Assembly (NCBI GenBank): GCA_963565915.1 | Contig: OY751489.1 | Coordinates: forward strand, 1,860,001 to 1,924,000 | Direction: 5' to 3' | DNA length: 64,000 nucleotides | DNA from: Entoloma clypeatum | Taxonomy: Eukaryota; Basidiomycota; Agaricomycetes; Agaricales; Entolomataceae | Part shown: positions 8,818-17,941 of the stretch, piece by piece | Numbering within the stretch: position 1 is the stretch's first letter | Layout of the letters: each line of letters starts with the position of its first letter | The notes under the pieces: model-generated | What the model was told of the DNA's origin: nothing | Databases searched by the model: none | Seen by the model: the letters and a program-made list of their open reading frames with translations, nothing else | Position numbers and translations under genes: made by a program

Positions 8818-10972
8818 TTAATTTCTTTCATTCCACATCCGCTCCAAGGTGACTTGTTTCGCGTTCTGGAAGTTGTCACGTTGGAGCTGAGCCCTGAACC
8901 GACGCAGTTGACAAGGAAGCTCGAGAGAAAAATCCTGTCCTCCGAATTTAATCAACAGTTTTTCGAGCTGCTCGCAGAGCTTCATGGTTTCAGCTTTGGT
9001 GAGTCCGTTGTTGTCGTCGCTGTCATCTCTTCACTGCCATCACTATCAGAGTCATCCAATTCAATGAAATCTCTATCCATCTCCTGTCACACTTGGGCCA
9101 CGATTTCGGCATCCCCACCTTCAAATCGGTACAGTGAATCTTCATCCTCGTTTTCCTCAACTGGATTGACGAGCTCCTCCAGTGTTGGTACTTCAAATAC
9201 ACGCTTCTGTTGTGCAAGCTCCTCAACCGCCTCCATCAAATCTGCCTCTACTTGTTCGAGTTGAGTGCCGGTGGCATGTGGGCTCTGAGCTGGCACTTTG
9301 ATAGTGAGTCGTGGAAGATGGCTTGCAGATGCGAGGTTTTTAATGGCCTTTTGTGCTTGAGGCACATCCCCCTCAGCCTCCATGACAGCCTTCAGAGCAG
9401 GTCGCCAGTCTTGGTCATCGTAACGTGAGCCAAGGTGCTCTTTGAGGCGTTTCTCGGCCTCAGGCAGGGACATGTCAGTTACCGCAAAGTCTTGGATGAT
9501 GTTCCATGCCACCGAATCAGCACACTGGTCGCCACTGTACTCGAGCTCCTGAAGGTCTGTCATACCGAACAACCCAGTGATATGATTCGAACTTACTCCA
9601 ATTGAATAGAAGTATGATTCCAGCAGTTTCGAATCGTCTTATCCTCCACGCTCTGCCATGCCTCTCATGCCATACACATTCCCTCGAGAAGATCAATCTT
9701 GTAGATCTCGCGCTCGCCTGCCTCGTCAAGATCCAATGCGCGAGTGCAAAAAGCGTGCCGATAGTGTGCCTTGAAGCACCGGATGATTCCCGCATCAAGT
9801 GGTTGAACAAACAATGTCAAATTGGGCTCAAAGTATTCAATCTGAATGTTTCATGGTTTGTATTCGACAAAATGCCCCGAAAAATTATTGATGAGGAGGC
9901 AGATGTGGCGATTCTCATTGTGCATCTTGATGTCTAATTTCTTGATGTACCTGTCCAACGAGTCTCAACTGAACTGCAGATTTGACGTCAAGTTCCAGCT
10001 GTTCACTTACTCCTCAAATAATTCCGAAGTCATCCATGCCTTCTTGTTGTTGCGGTAATAAAACCCACGCTGTTCGGGATTCTTTTTCTGGAAGCACCGT
10101 GGCTTCTTTGCCTTTCCGATAAAAATGGCTGGCATATGTTCGCTCCCATCCGCGTTGCATGCAAAACCAATAGAGATCCGAAATTTTAACTTCTTTTTCC
10201 CACTCATTTGCTTTGTTGCGAGCCCTTGATCTGGTGGAGCACTGTTGGTGACTATGAATATGATTTCTGAAATTGCCAGGTCGTGCAGCACTCACAATGG
10301 AAAGAGACTTGTCTCGTCAAAATTCCATCGGTCTCGAACTGGAAACGATATCATGACTCCCTGTACACATTTTCTCTCTGCTTCAACAGCCTCAAGATCC
10401 ACAGAGCCAGCTTCTCCGTGCCTTCGATAATCCCTCAATCTGTATGTCCTGCAGAACGACGAAACCCAACCGTCTCCAATATGTTCTGCATCGGGGACAT
10501 TGAAGTCATCTTCAAAGCGCTTCCTCTTCTCTTTCAGCATTGCACCATTGACTGTCTCGCCCCTTCCCTCCATATGTTTGACCCAGAGAAACAAAGCTCG
10601 TTCTACATCAGGCCGAGTTACAACTCATGCGCGTTTCGACGACATGGCATTTGGGTTTGACATGGTCTGCTCCTCAAGTTGTTCCTGATTCCTTTGCTTC
10701 CGTGATAAGGTTGACTGGTCAAAAATGAGTGCTCCATCAATCTTGCTCTTGAAGTGGTTGACAATCTCGCCCTGCGTCATCGTTGGGTGAGCATCAATGA
10801 ATGCAAAGACAGTCATCCAGTCATGAAGTGTTAGATTCTCGCGACGCTTGGACTGCACGAGTCGTGCGGAGGTCTTTGGGCCATTTTTTTTCATGGATTT
10901 CTTGGGCAAAGCTTTTCGAACGTAAGGCTTTGACTTCTGAGCGCGAGGTTTCCGAGTGAGTTCGTGGGGCAT
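8818..10972 (-). pseudogene. Pogo-type DDE transposase, inactivated
   Basis: Reading from 10972, a basic N-terminus and helix-turn-helix-like region (QGEIVNHFKSKI) are followed by a CENP-B-type DNA-binding segment (ALFLWVKHMEG). The catalytic domain comes next, with NFDETS (first Asp), a block reading LLINNFSGH where the family has an Asp before NFSGH, and QPLDAG (third Asp). The acidic C-terminal tail ends WNERN at 8818. In-frame TGA codons interrupt the frame after SSKRA, after EYKP, after MCMA and after VAQV, each consistent with CGA to TGA. Two short introns (donors GTGAGT and GTAAGT) appear to separate the domains. With stops and a lost catalytic Asp it cannot be active. Confidence 0.8.
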
Positions 10973-11267
10973 TTTCTAGAGAGGATGGTCCAATTCTATT
11001 CTCACAGCTGTTCTTTTGAGCTTGCTCGCGTTACCATGACCATTTCGTAGTGTATTGGTGGGAGATCATCCAGGGGCCCAACTCTATTTCACCACTGAAT
11101 GGCCCAAGAATTGCTGATCTGATATTGCATAAAATGCCTGTTGACCCTATGCATTATGCATTATGCGTTATGCAACAGATTTTCCTGCGCCCCAACGTAG
11201 TTCCATGCCAAAGTCGATGCAATATGACATTTATGCATTATGGTGATATGCATTATGAGCTAATCAA

Positions 11268-11386
11268 CATCAGCAAATCAGACATGTGCTACAGAGTGCT
11301 ACATAGTGCTCTGTAGCATACATCCCTGAGAATGTAGTGCCCTATAGTGCCCATAGCAGCCATAGCACATGTCTGATTTGCTGATG
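11268..11386. mobile_element. 119-bp foldback MITE inserted in the pogo inverted repeat
   Basis: The element starts CATCAGCAAATCAGACATG and ends with its exact complement; the terminal inverted repeat is 24 bp and perfect. The middle holds a second hairpin (TGCTACAGAG...CTCTGTAGCA) and several GTGC/TAGTGC words. It splits the pogo right end after AATCAA. The bases AACTG that complete the pogo repeat follow at 11387, so the target duplication is at most AA. It has no coding capacity. Confidence 0.75.
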
Positions 11387-11391
11387 AACTG

Positions 11392-11757
11392 TATTAGTAT
11401 ACCTTCTTATGGGCGGTCTGTTGAGAAGTCTTATGTCACCGGGGATCAGGAATATTTCCATAAGTATGGTTTGCCGGGCGCTTCCACGCAGTAAGTGTGA
11501 GAGAGAGCAAGCCAACTGAAAGAAAGGAAAAGAATGGCCGGAACCCCGGACTGTATGGCGAGGTCCGCGGTCAGCCAGGACTCCTCCACCACTGGCACAT
11601 TTGCTTCAAGTTGGGGTCAAGATGGTCTTGTTTGACGGTGAGAAGCCATTGAAGGCAATCGTTTCGTCCTGTACTCACGATCGAGTAGCCCGAAGTACAT
11701 GTAACAAGCTAGAAACCATTTCGGTCGTTTTCGAGGTCACCGGCCGCCGGTGTTGGC
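11392..11757. other. Host spacer between pogo copy A and Copia element 2
   Basis: I see no gene, RNA or repeat here beyond the TA duplication of pogo at the left and the TTGGC duplication of Copia element 2 at 11753-11757. The sequence is continuous with 17609 onward if element 2 is removed. Confidence 0.5.
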
Positions 11758-12066
11758 TGTTGAAACTTTTCCCATCACGTAGATTAGATTAGATTAGATT
11801 ACATCACGTGACCTTTACATATCTTCATTACATACTTGTTTGGTTGGTACAAACAGTAGTACGGTATATAAGACCAGGAAACTGTCAATATCAACAAGTT
11901 GTCTCTTGACTCTTAACCAGCTCCATCGCTCTCACCAGCCTCAACCGCTCTCACCAGCCTTACCCCTCCAAACCATGTAAGTGACCATAGCGGTATCGTA
12001 GAGTACTTCCACTGTAGCTATGTTGCTCAGTACGCCTGTGGCTAGCGCCCAGGTGGAACTTCAACA
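11758..12066 (+). repeat. 5' LTR of Copia element 2
   Basis: Starts TGTTGAAAC, ends CTTCAACA (TG...CA). It contains a (GATTA)n stretch near 11782-11802, a TCACGTGA palindrome near 11811, a TATA box (TATATAA, 11875-11881), and a consensus splice donor GTAAGT at 11977 directly after ACCAT. Confidence 0.92.
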
Positions 12067-12082
12067 GGTTATGGGCCCCGGA
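12067..12082 (+). promoter_or_regulatory. Primer-binding site of Copia element 2
   Basis: GGTTATGGGCCCCGGA abuts the LTR and pairs with the anticodon arm of initiator tRNA-Met, as in element 1. A predicted leader intron (11977-12423, GTAAGT...CCTTTTAG) would remove it from spliced RNA. Confidence 0.75.
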
Positions 12083-12434
12083 TAGCAGAGGGACTTGGGA
12101 AACGCTGGCAACAGCGAGTACCTGCCCACTCTACCCTGGTTGGCAAAGAACCGATCGAAAGATCTAGGTTCTGAGTCTTACTTCTTCACACATGAACCTG
12201 GGAACGTCATTACGACAAGTACCTGTCATGAAGCGTCCCTAAGGGGATTGACTTAGTACACATCATGTGGAAACGTTGATCGTACCTCACACACTTCTGA
12301 CAAAAAGGGTTTTTCCCAAAAACCGCTATTCCTAAAGGGAATATGTTATGAGGAATCATTTATTTGTTTTCTCTAAAAATCAAATTCATAAAGAACATCA
12401 CTGATTGGGAGAACTCCTTTTAGATTCATTAAAA

Positions 12435-14357
12435 ATGTCTACCTCTCGCTCCGCCCTTGACTCCATCGTCGTCTTTGACGGCATCGACTATCAAAGTTGG
12501 GCCGAGAAGATGAAGTCCTACCTCCTCCATCAAGGAGTCTGGCGCCTCGTATCCGGCAACATTGAGCGCCCCACTATCGAGGACTTCACTGTCACGGTCT
12601 CCACTCCTGCCTCTGCCACCTCGACATCTGCAACCCAGCCTCCGGTCATCACCGTCACCGTCGACCAGCCCGCCTTCCACAAAGAAAGGAAGACCTGGAT
12701 CAGGGACGACGACATGGCCCTCGGTTTCATCCGCCTCAAGGTCTCCGAAGCCATCAGGAGACACATCAAAGACGCCAAGACCTCGAAGGAAGCCTGGACG
12801 TTACTGAAGGACGCGTATTCAAAGGTCTCCCCCGCCACCATTTTTGGTGATTTCAAAGCTGCAGCCTCCTTCAAACTGTCTGGTCGGGACCCCGTGCCAG
12901 AAATCGAGCGCCTTGGATCACTCTTCGCTCATCTCAGCGACTCGAACTTCGTCGTGCCTGATCTCATGCAGGCTATGATCTTGGCAAGTGCCATTCCTGA
13001 CGCCTGGTCATCTCTCTCCACCGCCCTCTTTCAGGTCTACGACGCCGACGACTTCACATGGCAGGCAGTCGCCGACAGCATCGTCTCAGAGTACAGGCGC
13101 AAGTACGCGATTGGGTCTACTCGGGCGTCCAACGAGCAGGCCCAGAAAATTTCCGGGACTAAGCGAAAGGGGCAAGACCCCAAATGGGAAAAGCAGACAG
13201 CGCCGAGTACCTCGCGTAACAATGCTGACGAGCAGCCTAACTCGACCGACCCAAGTACCGCTTCTGAAAAGAAGAAGGGAAAGGGACGCTGGCGCAACCA
13301 GAAGAAACGCGCCAACAACACCGACAACGACTCCGACCATGCCAAGGAAATGGTCGAATTCATCGCACCAGCTTTTGAGCACACCCCTCGTCGTCCTGCT
13401 CCTTGTCCCCTTCCTCCTCGTCAACGTGCTCCTTGCCCTCTCCCTCCTCATCATGCACCTGCCTTCACCACTATAACGGGCCGCGGGAAAACTACAAGTA
13501 CCGCGCAGCCTGAGTCGGAGAAAATGCAGTCGCTCCTGCAACGCATGAACCCTCCTCCTTCCCAGTACACCAGGCTTCCTTCTGGAAAGCCATCTGTGTG
13601 GAAAAAGAACGAGAGGGTGCGAAGACTCGCCCGAGAAATCGGTGCTCAACCCTCTGGGTCAAACCTCCGTATCTTAGATACCATCATTCCTGACATTGAC
13701 GAAAGGCCGGCTAAACAGCGTCGCGTAGCCCCGTCAATAGAAGAATCGCTGAAAATGATGGACATCGACCAGGAACGGATGGGGCCGGATGTATTTGAGG
13801 ACGAGATTGAACTTGACGGTTCGTCAGAACATTTTCTCAAACCTTACCAATTGCAGAATGCTAATAATACCTCTCAACAGACATATGATATATTAGCCAG
13901 TACCAGTACAGAGTGCGTAGATCACATTAGCAGTGATCTACACAAAAAATATATTAAACATTTCGCCTCTTGTACACATTGTAAGGAAAAAGAACGCGCA
14001 CAATGGATATTAGATTCCGGTGCCTCTCTACACTTTACGCATGAGTTCAAAGACTTCGCATACTATAGACCTCTCACGGTCAAGCGATTCGTCCAAACTG
14101 CTGCTAAAGGAAAGAAACTGGAAATACTCGGAGTTGGGGCCGTTCCAGTACGGCACACCCTAAATGGGGAAGTTAAAACCCATCTTCTCAGACCGGTATT
14201 CTACATCCCGGACATGGACACACGCCTATTGTCCTTAGGCGTCTTTCTTAACCATGGTTACAAAGTAGACGGGACTCGTGGAGAAATCAACATCTCCAAA
14301 GGGCTGAGCAAATCCAGTTTACCCCCCACATCCTTGGTCAAACCATTTACTGGTTAG
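12435..14357 (+). CDS. Gag and protease part of Copia element 2
   Basis: Starts at MSTSRSALDS (ATG at 12435, just after the acceptor CCTTTTAG). Residues 1-220 are the Copia gag domain (VFDGIDYQSWAEKMKSYL, TSKEAWTLLKDAYS). A Lys/Arg-rich and Pro-rich linker follows, including a repeated RAPCPLPP. The aspartic protease lies near residue 530 with WILDSGASLHFT, preceded by a conserved CTHC pair. The frame then runs LSLGVFLNHGY and ends at 14357 after leaving the true frame near 14300. Codons are GC-rich in gag and more AT-rich from the protease onward. Confidence 0.88.
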   Translation: MSTSRSALDSIVVFDGIDYQSWAEKMKSYLLHQGVWRLVSGNIERPTIEDFTVTVSTPASATSTSATQPPVITVTVDQPAFHKERKTWIRDDDMALGFIRLKVSEAIRRHIKDAKTSKEAWTLLKDAYSKVSPATIFGDFKAAASFKLSGRDPVPEIERLGSLFAHLSDSNFVVPDLMQAMILASAIPDAWSSLSTALFQVYDADDFTWQAVADSIVSEYRRKYAIGSTRASNEQAQKISGTKRKGQDPKWEKQTAPSTSRNNADEQPNSTDPSTASEKKKGKGRWRNQKKRANNTDNDSDHAKEMVEFIAPAFEHTPRRPAPCPLPPRQRAPCPLPPHHAPAFTTITGRGKTTSTAQPESEKMQSLLQRMNPPPSQYTRLPSGKPSVWKKNERVRRLAREIGAQPSGSNLRILDTIIPDIDERPAKQRRVAPSIEESLKMMDIDQERMGPDVFEDEIELDGSSEHFLKPYQLQNANNTSQQTYDILASTSTECVDHISSDLHKKYIKHFASCTHCKEKERAQWILDSGASLHFTHEFKDFAYYRPLTVKRFVQTAAKGKKLEILGVGAVPVRHTLNGEVKTHLLRPVFYIPDMDTRLLSLGVFLNHGYKVDGTRGEINISKGLSKSSLPPTSLVKPFTG

Positions 14358-17224
14358 ACACTGAAATACGCTATGATCAGATCCATGCGATCTCAAGCGA
14401 AATCACTGTCGAAACATGGCACAAGCGTCTTGGTCATCCAAATGATCAAGCACTCCGAAAGATTCCCACCAGTACCAAAGGGGTACCTGAAACACTAGTA
14501 TGTGAAAAATCACAGGAAAGTTGCACAGGCTGCCTCAAAGGGAAAATGCCTAATCAATCGTATCCCAATTCGATAACAAGGGCAACAAAAACCTTTGATC
14601 TGATCCATTCTGATCTCAAACAGATATCCACAGCATCATACCATAAATATAAATATTTCCTTACGTTTTTGGACGATTTTTCATCCCACGTCTGGGTCGT
14701 CTTGCTTAGAAAGAAGTCAGATGCCATTATGGCACTACGACAATTTCTTGCAATGATCCAGAATCAATTTGCTGCTACTCCTAAAAAGTGGCGAGTTGAT
14801 GGAGGTGGAGAATTCAACGAATACAAGGATGTACTTGCCGATCATGGAATTCTGATTGACGTCACGCTCCCATATCAGCACCAGCAGAATGGTAGAGCAG
14901 AACGGATAAATCGAACCCTATGGGGAAAATCTCAGGCTTTACGCTTCGACGCATGCTTACCCCCTATGTGGTGGGAATTCTGTTTGGAACATGCAGCTTT
15001 TCTCTACAACAGAACGCCCATGCAGCGTCTCGAATGGAATACCCCTTACTTCAGGGTGACCAATGAGATTCCCGATATGTCAAGCATCAGAGTCTTCGGA
15101 TGTCAAGCATATGTGTATATCCCAAAAGAAAAACGTAGAAATTCCCTGGAATCTAGATCTCGATTGATGATTTATCTCGGATCGAAGCCAGGGGTCAAAG
15201 GATACCGTTTCATGGATCCTGAGACTAATACAATTTTCATGGGTGGGAAAGCTATCTTTGATGAAAGCAAGTACCCAAGATGCCACATCGACCCTTTGCC
15301 AGAAAACCATCCAGAAATGGAAAACCCAGAACCGGCTGATGAGTTTGAGGACCTCATCCCCGGAAACGATGACAATGACAGTCATTACGAAAAACCTCAC
15401 GACCCTGTTCCCACTGGACAGGATCACCCTGAATCAGACAATGATTTGCCGCGTAGCGAGCCCGATGACGAGCCACGAGTACCCACTCCAGAGCCCGAGC
15501 AAGTACCAGATCGACCGATCAGGGAACGACGAGTTCGGAGAATGCCAGACAGCATCTATGGGGAAGACACCCCTGCTTCTGATCTTGAAAAAATGGATCG
15601 AAGACGTAGATTGGGCGGTCAAACGGCATGGATGAACGATCTCCTGATGGAGGCAATCTTCATCCAAGTAGGCATCATCAAAATGTCACACAAAGACATA
15701 TACTCTCTTCCGAACAAAGAAGATTGGTATGCGGCAGAACGAAAAGAGCTAGACATGCTCAAAAGCCGCGGGGTGATCACGGAGTTAGTACCCCTACCTA
15801 CAGGGAGGAAAGCTCTAAGGAACAAATGGGTTTACAACGAAAAATCCGACGGGTGTTTGAAAGCGCGCCTTGTTGCAAAAGGTTTCTCACAGGTAGAAGG
15901 GATTGACTTCGATCAGATCTTCTCACCAGTAGTGAGATACGAGACCGTCCGATTAATTCTGGCATTGACAGCCCTTGAAGGGTGGTTCATGACACTCTTG
16001 GACGTCTCAGCAGCCTTCCTCTATGGAACACTCCGTGAGGTAATTTACATGCGACAGCCTGAGGGCTACATAGTAAAAGGGAAAGAAAACCTCGTGTACC
16101 GACTATACAAAGCCCTATACAGACTCAAGCAGGCCGCATTAGCCTGGTGGAGGGAACTCGATTCCTCCATGAAAAAGCTCGGTTTTGTCCGGCTTCACTC
16201 CGATGCGGGAGTTTTCATTCACACAAGTACCAAAGGGGAAACTGTAATTGCCATCATTTATGTCGATGACTCTGCTTTTCTCGGCACAAACCGGGAATAC
16301 ACGCTGGAAAAGAAGAAGGCCTTCATGACAACATGGGAATGTAGGGACCTAGGCCACCTAGTCCCTGATGGGGAACCAAAAGAATTTCTCTCTATCCAAA
16401 TAAGGCAACGTGGGAAGAGGATCTTCATTGATCAAGTACCCTACCTTGAGAAAATTCTCGCACGCATGGGGATGAGCGAATCTAATGCCACCCATACCCC
16501 ACTCCCGACGGGCTACAAACCCATGAAGTCTGAAGATGAACCCAATGCAGAACTCAGATCCAAGTACCAATCCGTCATCGGATCATTATTGTACTTAATG
16601 ATCGGGACAAGACCCGACATTTGTTTCGCCGTGATCAAAATGTCCCAATTTTCCGCAAACCCTACCAAACGCCATTTAGAAGTGGCAAGGGATATTTGCA
16701 GGTATTTGAAGGCAACAAAAAATTACGCGATCATGTATGATGGTGATTCTGGGAAAGGAATCTACGCATTCACAGACTCCGATTGGGCGTCAGACGAAAA
16801 CACCAGGAAGTCCACCACTGGTTACTTTGTATCGCTGGCATCTGGAGCAGTAACATGGGTTTCATCGGCGCAAAAAACCATTGCCCTCTCTTCCACGGAA
16901 GCAGAATACATGGCGCTATCAGATTGCAGTCGCGCAGTGACATGGCTTAGAAGCATGCTTGCCGAACTTGGGATGCAGATCGGATCAGTCCCGATCTATG
17001 GAGATAACAATGGCTCCGTCTTTATCGCATCCAACCCTGTAACTGAGAAGCGATCCAAGCACATTGACGTGCGATTCCACTTCGTCAGAGAAAAAGTCTC
17101 TGAAGGGATAATTACGGTCGAATTCATTGAAGGAGTGAACAACCCTGCAGACCTTTTAACTAAGAATCTGGGAAAAATCCTCTTTTCCAAGTTTATCCCG
17201 TACTTCGGATTGATAAAAAACTAG
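14306..17224 (+). CDS. Integrase, reverse transcriptase and RNase H of Copia element 2
   Basis: This frame is open from about 14306 and is -1 relative to gag-protease. It begins in the GAG-pre-integrase region (GQTIYWLD, WHKRLGHP, CTGCLKGK zinc site). The integrase core has IHSDLKQ, WRVDGGGEF and NGRAERINRT (Asp, Asp, Glu). After an acidic linker comes the reverse transcriptase with KARLVAKGFSQ, DVSAAFLYG and IYVDDSAFLG (active site YVDD). RNase H has FTDSDWASD, ALSSTEAEYMAL and YGDNNGSV, and ends NPADLLTKNLG. All catalytic residues are present. The frameshift is probably loss of one G in the GGG at 14301-14303. A programmed -1 shift is possible, but I see no canonical slippery heptamer. Confidence 0.9.
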   Translation, partial: EQIQFTPHILGQTIYWLDTEIRYDQIHAISSEITVETWHKRLGHPNDQALRKIPTSTKGVPETLVCEKSQESCTGCLKGKMPNQSYPNSITRATKTFDLIHSDLKQISTASYHKYKYFLTFLDDFSSHVWVVLLRKKSDAIMALRQFLAMIQNQFAATPKKWRVDGGGEFNEYKDVLADHGILIDVTLPYQHQQNGRAERINRTLWGKSQALRFDACLPPMWWEFCLEHAAFLYNRTPMQRLEWNTPYFRVTNEIPDMSSIRVFGCQAYVYIPKEKRRNSLESRSRLMIYLGSKPGVKGYRFMDPETNTIFMGGKAIFDESKYPRCHIDPLPENHPEMENPEPADEFEDLIPGNDDNDSHYEKPHDPVPTGQDHPESDNDLPRSEPDDEPRVPTPEPEQVPDRPIRERRVRRMPDSIYGEDTPASDLEKMDRRRRLGGQTAWMNDLLMEAIFIQVGIIKMSHKDIYSLPNKEDWYAAERKELDMLKSRGVITELVPLPTGRKALRNKWVYNEKSDGCLKARLVAKGFSQVEGIDFDQIFSPVVRYETVRLILALTALEGWFMTLLDVSAAFLYGTLREVIYMRQPEGYIVKGKENLVYRLYKALYRLKQAALAWWRELDSSMKKLGFVRLHSDAGVFIHTSTKGETVIAIIYVDDSAFLGTNREYTLEKKKAFMTTWECRDLGHLVPDGEPKEFLSIQIRQRGKRIFIDQVPYLEKILARMGMSESNATHTPLPTGYKPMKSEDEPNAELRSKYQSVIGSLLYLMIGTRPDICFAVIKMSQFSANPTKRHLEVARDICRYLKATKNYAIMYDGDSGKGIYAFTDSDWASDENTRKSTTGYFVSLASGAVTWVSSAQKTIALSSTEAEYMALSDCSRAVTWLRSMLAELGMQIGSVPIYGDNNGSVFIASNPVTEKRSKHIDVRFHFVREKVSEGIITVEFIEGVNNPADLLTKNLGKILFSKFIPYFGLIKN

Positions 17225-17299
17225 GCGAAACAGAGTACCTATATATATATGTGGGAAAAAGTAAGATGTATTTAGAAGTATGTACTAAATATGGGGGGG

Positions 17300-17608
17300 T
17301 GTTGAAACTTTTCCCATCACGTAGATTAGATTAGATTAGATTACATCACGTGACCTTTACATATCTTCATTACATACTTGTTTGGTTGGTACAAACAGTA
17401 GTATGGTATATAAGACCAGGAAACTGTCAATATCAACAAGTTGTCTCTTGACTCTTAACCAGCTCCATCGCTCTCACCAGCCTCAACCGCTCTCACCAGC
17501 CTTACCCCTCCAAACCATGTAAGTGACCATAGCGGTATCGTAGAGTACTTCCACTGTAGCTATGTTGCTCAGTATGCCTGTGGCTAGCGCCCAGGTGGAA
17601 CTTCAACA
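17300..17608 (+). repeat. 3' LTR of Copia element 2
   Basis: The second LTR copy, with two differences from the 5' copy: ACG to ATG before the TATA box and ACG to ATG near the end. Both are CpG transitions. Its splice donor GTAAGT lies at 17519. Confidence 0.92.
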
Positions 17609-17941
17609 TTGGCCCGGAAGACACACCCGAAAACAGAAGCAGAGTCGGAAATGGCAGGAAAGCCAGCTGTGCAATTCCCTGGTGGCTTGACGTATTTACC
17701 ACTTGACTGGAGGGCAAAATCCATTCTGGCAGGGAAGGCAGGGAGCGGAAAGGTTGCCATGATCTGAAGTATTTTGCAGAAGCCACACTTGCAGTCAGCA
17801 TCATCAGGAGCTGGATAGGTCATCCCATCACTGCAGACTCGCGAAAGGAGAACTGGGCTCAAACAGTATGCCTGATATGTATGAACGAATCATATGTACA
17901 AGCAATTGTTGGATAACAGCCCTTGCAGGCTAACCAGCAGG
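17609..17941. other. Spacer between Copia element 2 and the permease stop codon
   Basis: A minus-strand frame here (17584-17862) has several cysteines but no recognisable domain. After removal of the retrotransposon it meets a stop codon within a few codons. I treat this as the 3' flank of the permease gene. Confidence 0.4.

Larger units (their letters stand above)
8662..11391 (-). mobile_element. Pogo/Fot-like DNA transposon, copy A (decayed)
   Basis: The terminal inverted repeat CAGTTGATTAGCTCATAATG opens at 8662, and its complement ends at 11391. The right copy is interrupted by a MITE (11268-11386). TA dinucleotides flank both ends (8660-8661, 11392-11393), the target duplication of Tc1/mariner-pogo elements. 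Copies of ATGCATTAT lie near both ends (8676, 8709; 11149, 11156, 11233, 11248) and are candidate transposase binding sites. The transposase gene runs on the minus strand and is broken. Length without the MITE insertion is about 2.6 kb. A truncated relative lies at 60926. Confidence 0.85.
11758..17608 (+). mobile_element. Copia element 2: nearly intact LTR retrotransposon
   Basis: LTRs of 309 bp (11758-12066, 17300-17608) differ at only two positions, both CpG to TpG in the 3' copy. The target duplication TTGGC is perfect (11753-11757, 17609-17613). The primer-binding site GGTTATGGGCCCCGGA follows the 5' LTR, and a G run (ATGGGGGGG) precedes the 3' LTR. Gag, protease, integrase, reverse transcriptase and RNase H are in the Copia order. 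One frameshift near 14300 separates gag-protease from the rest. It lies about 330 bp beyond the stop codon of the Dal5-like permease, in opposite orientation. Confidence 0.92.

Noticed and set aside
12429..13649. Long open frames on the minus strand and in other plus frames across the element 2 gag
   Set aside because: They are shadows of the GC-rich gag frame. They have low-complexity Arg/Ser/Val composition and no domains.
17584..17862. Cys-containing minus-strand ORF beside element 2 as a disrupted host gene
   Set aside because: With the retrotransposon removed, the frame stops within about five codons. No family match; more likely 3' flank.
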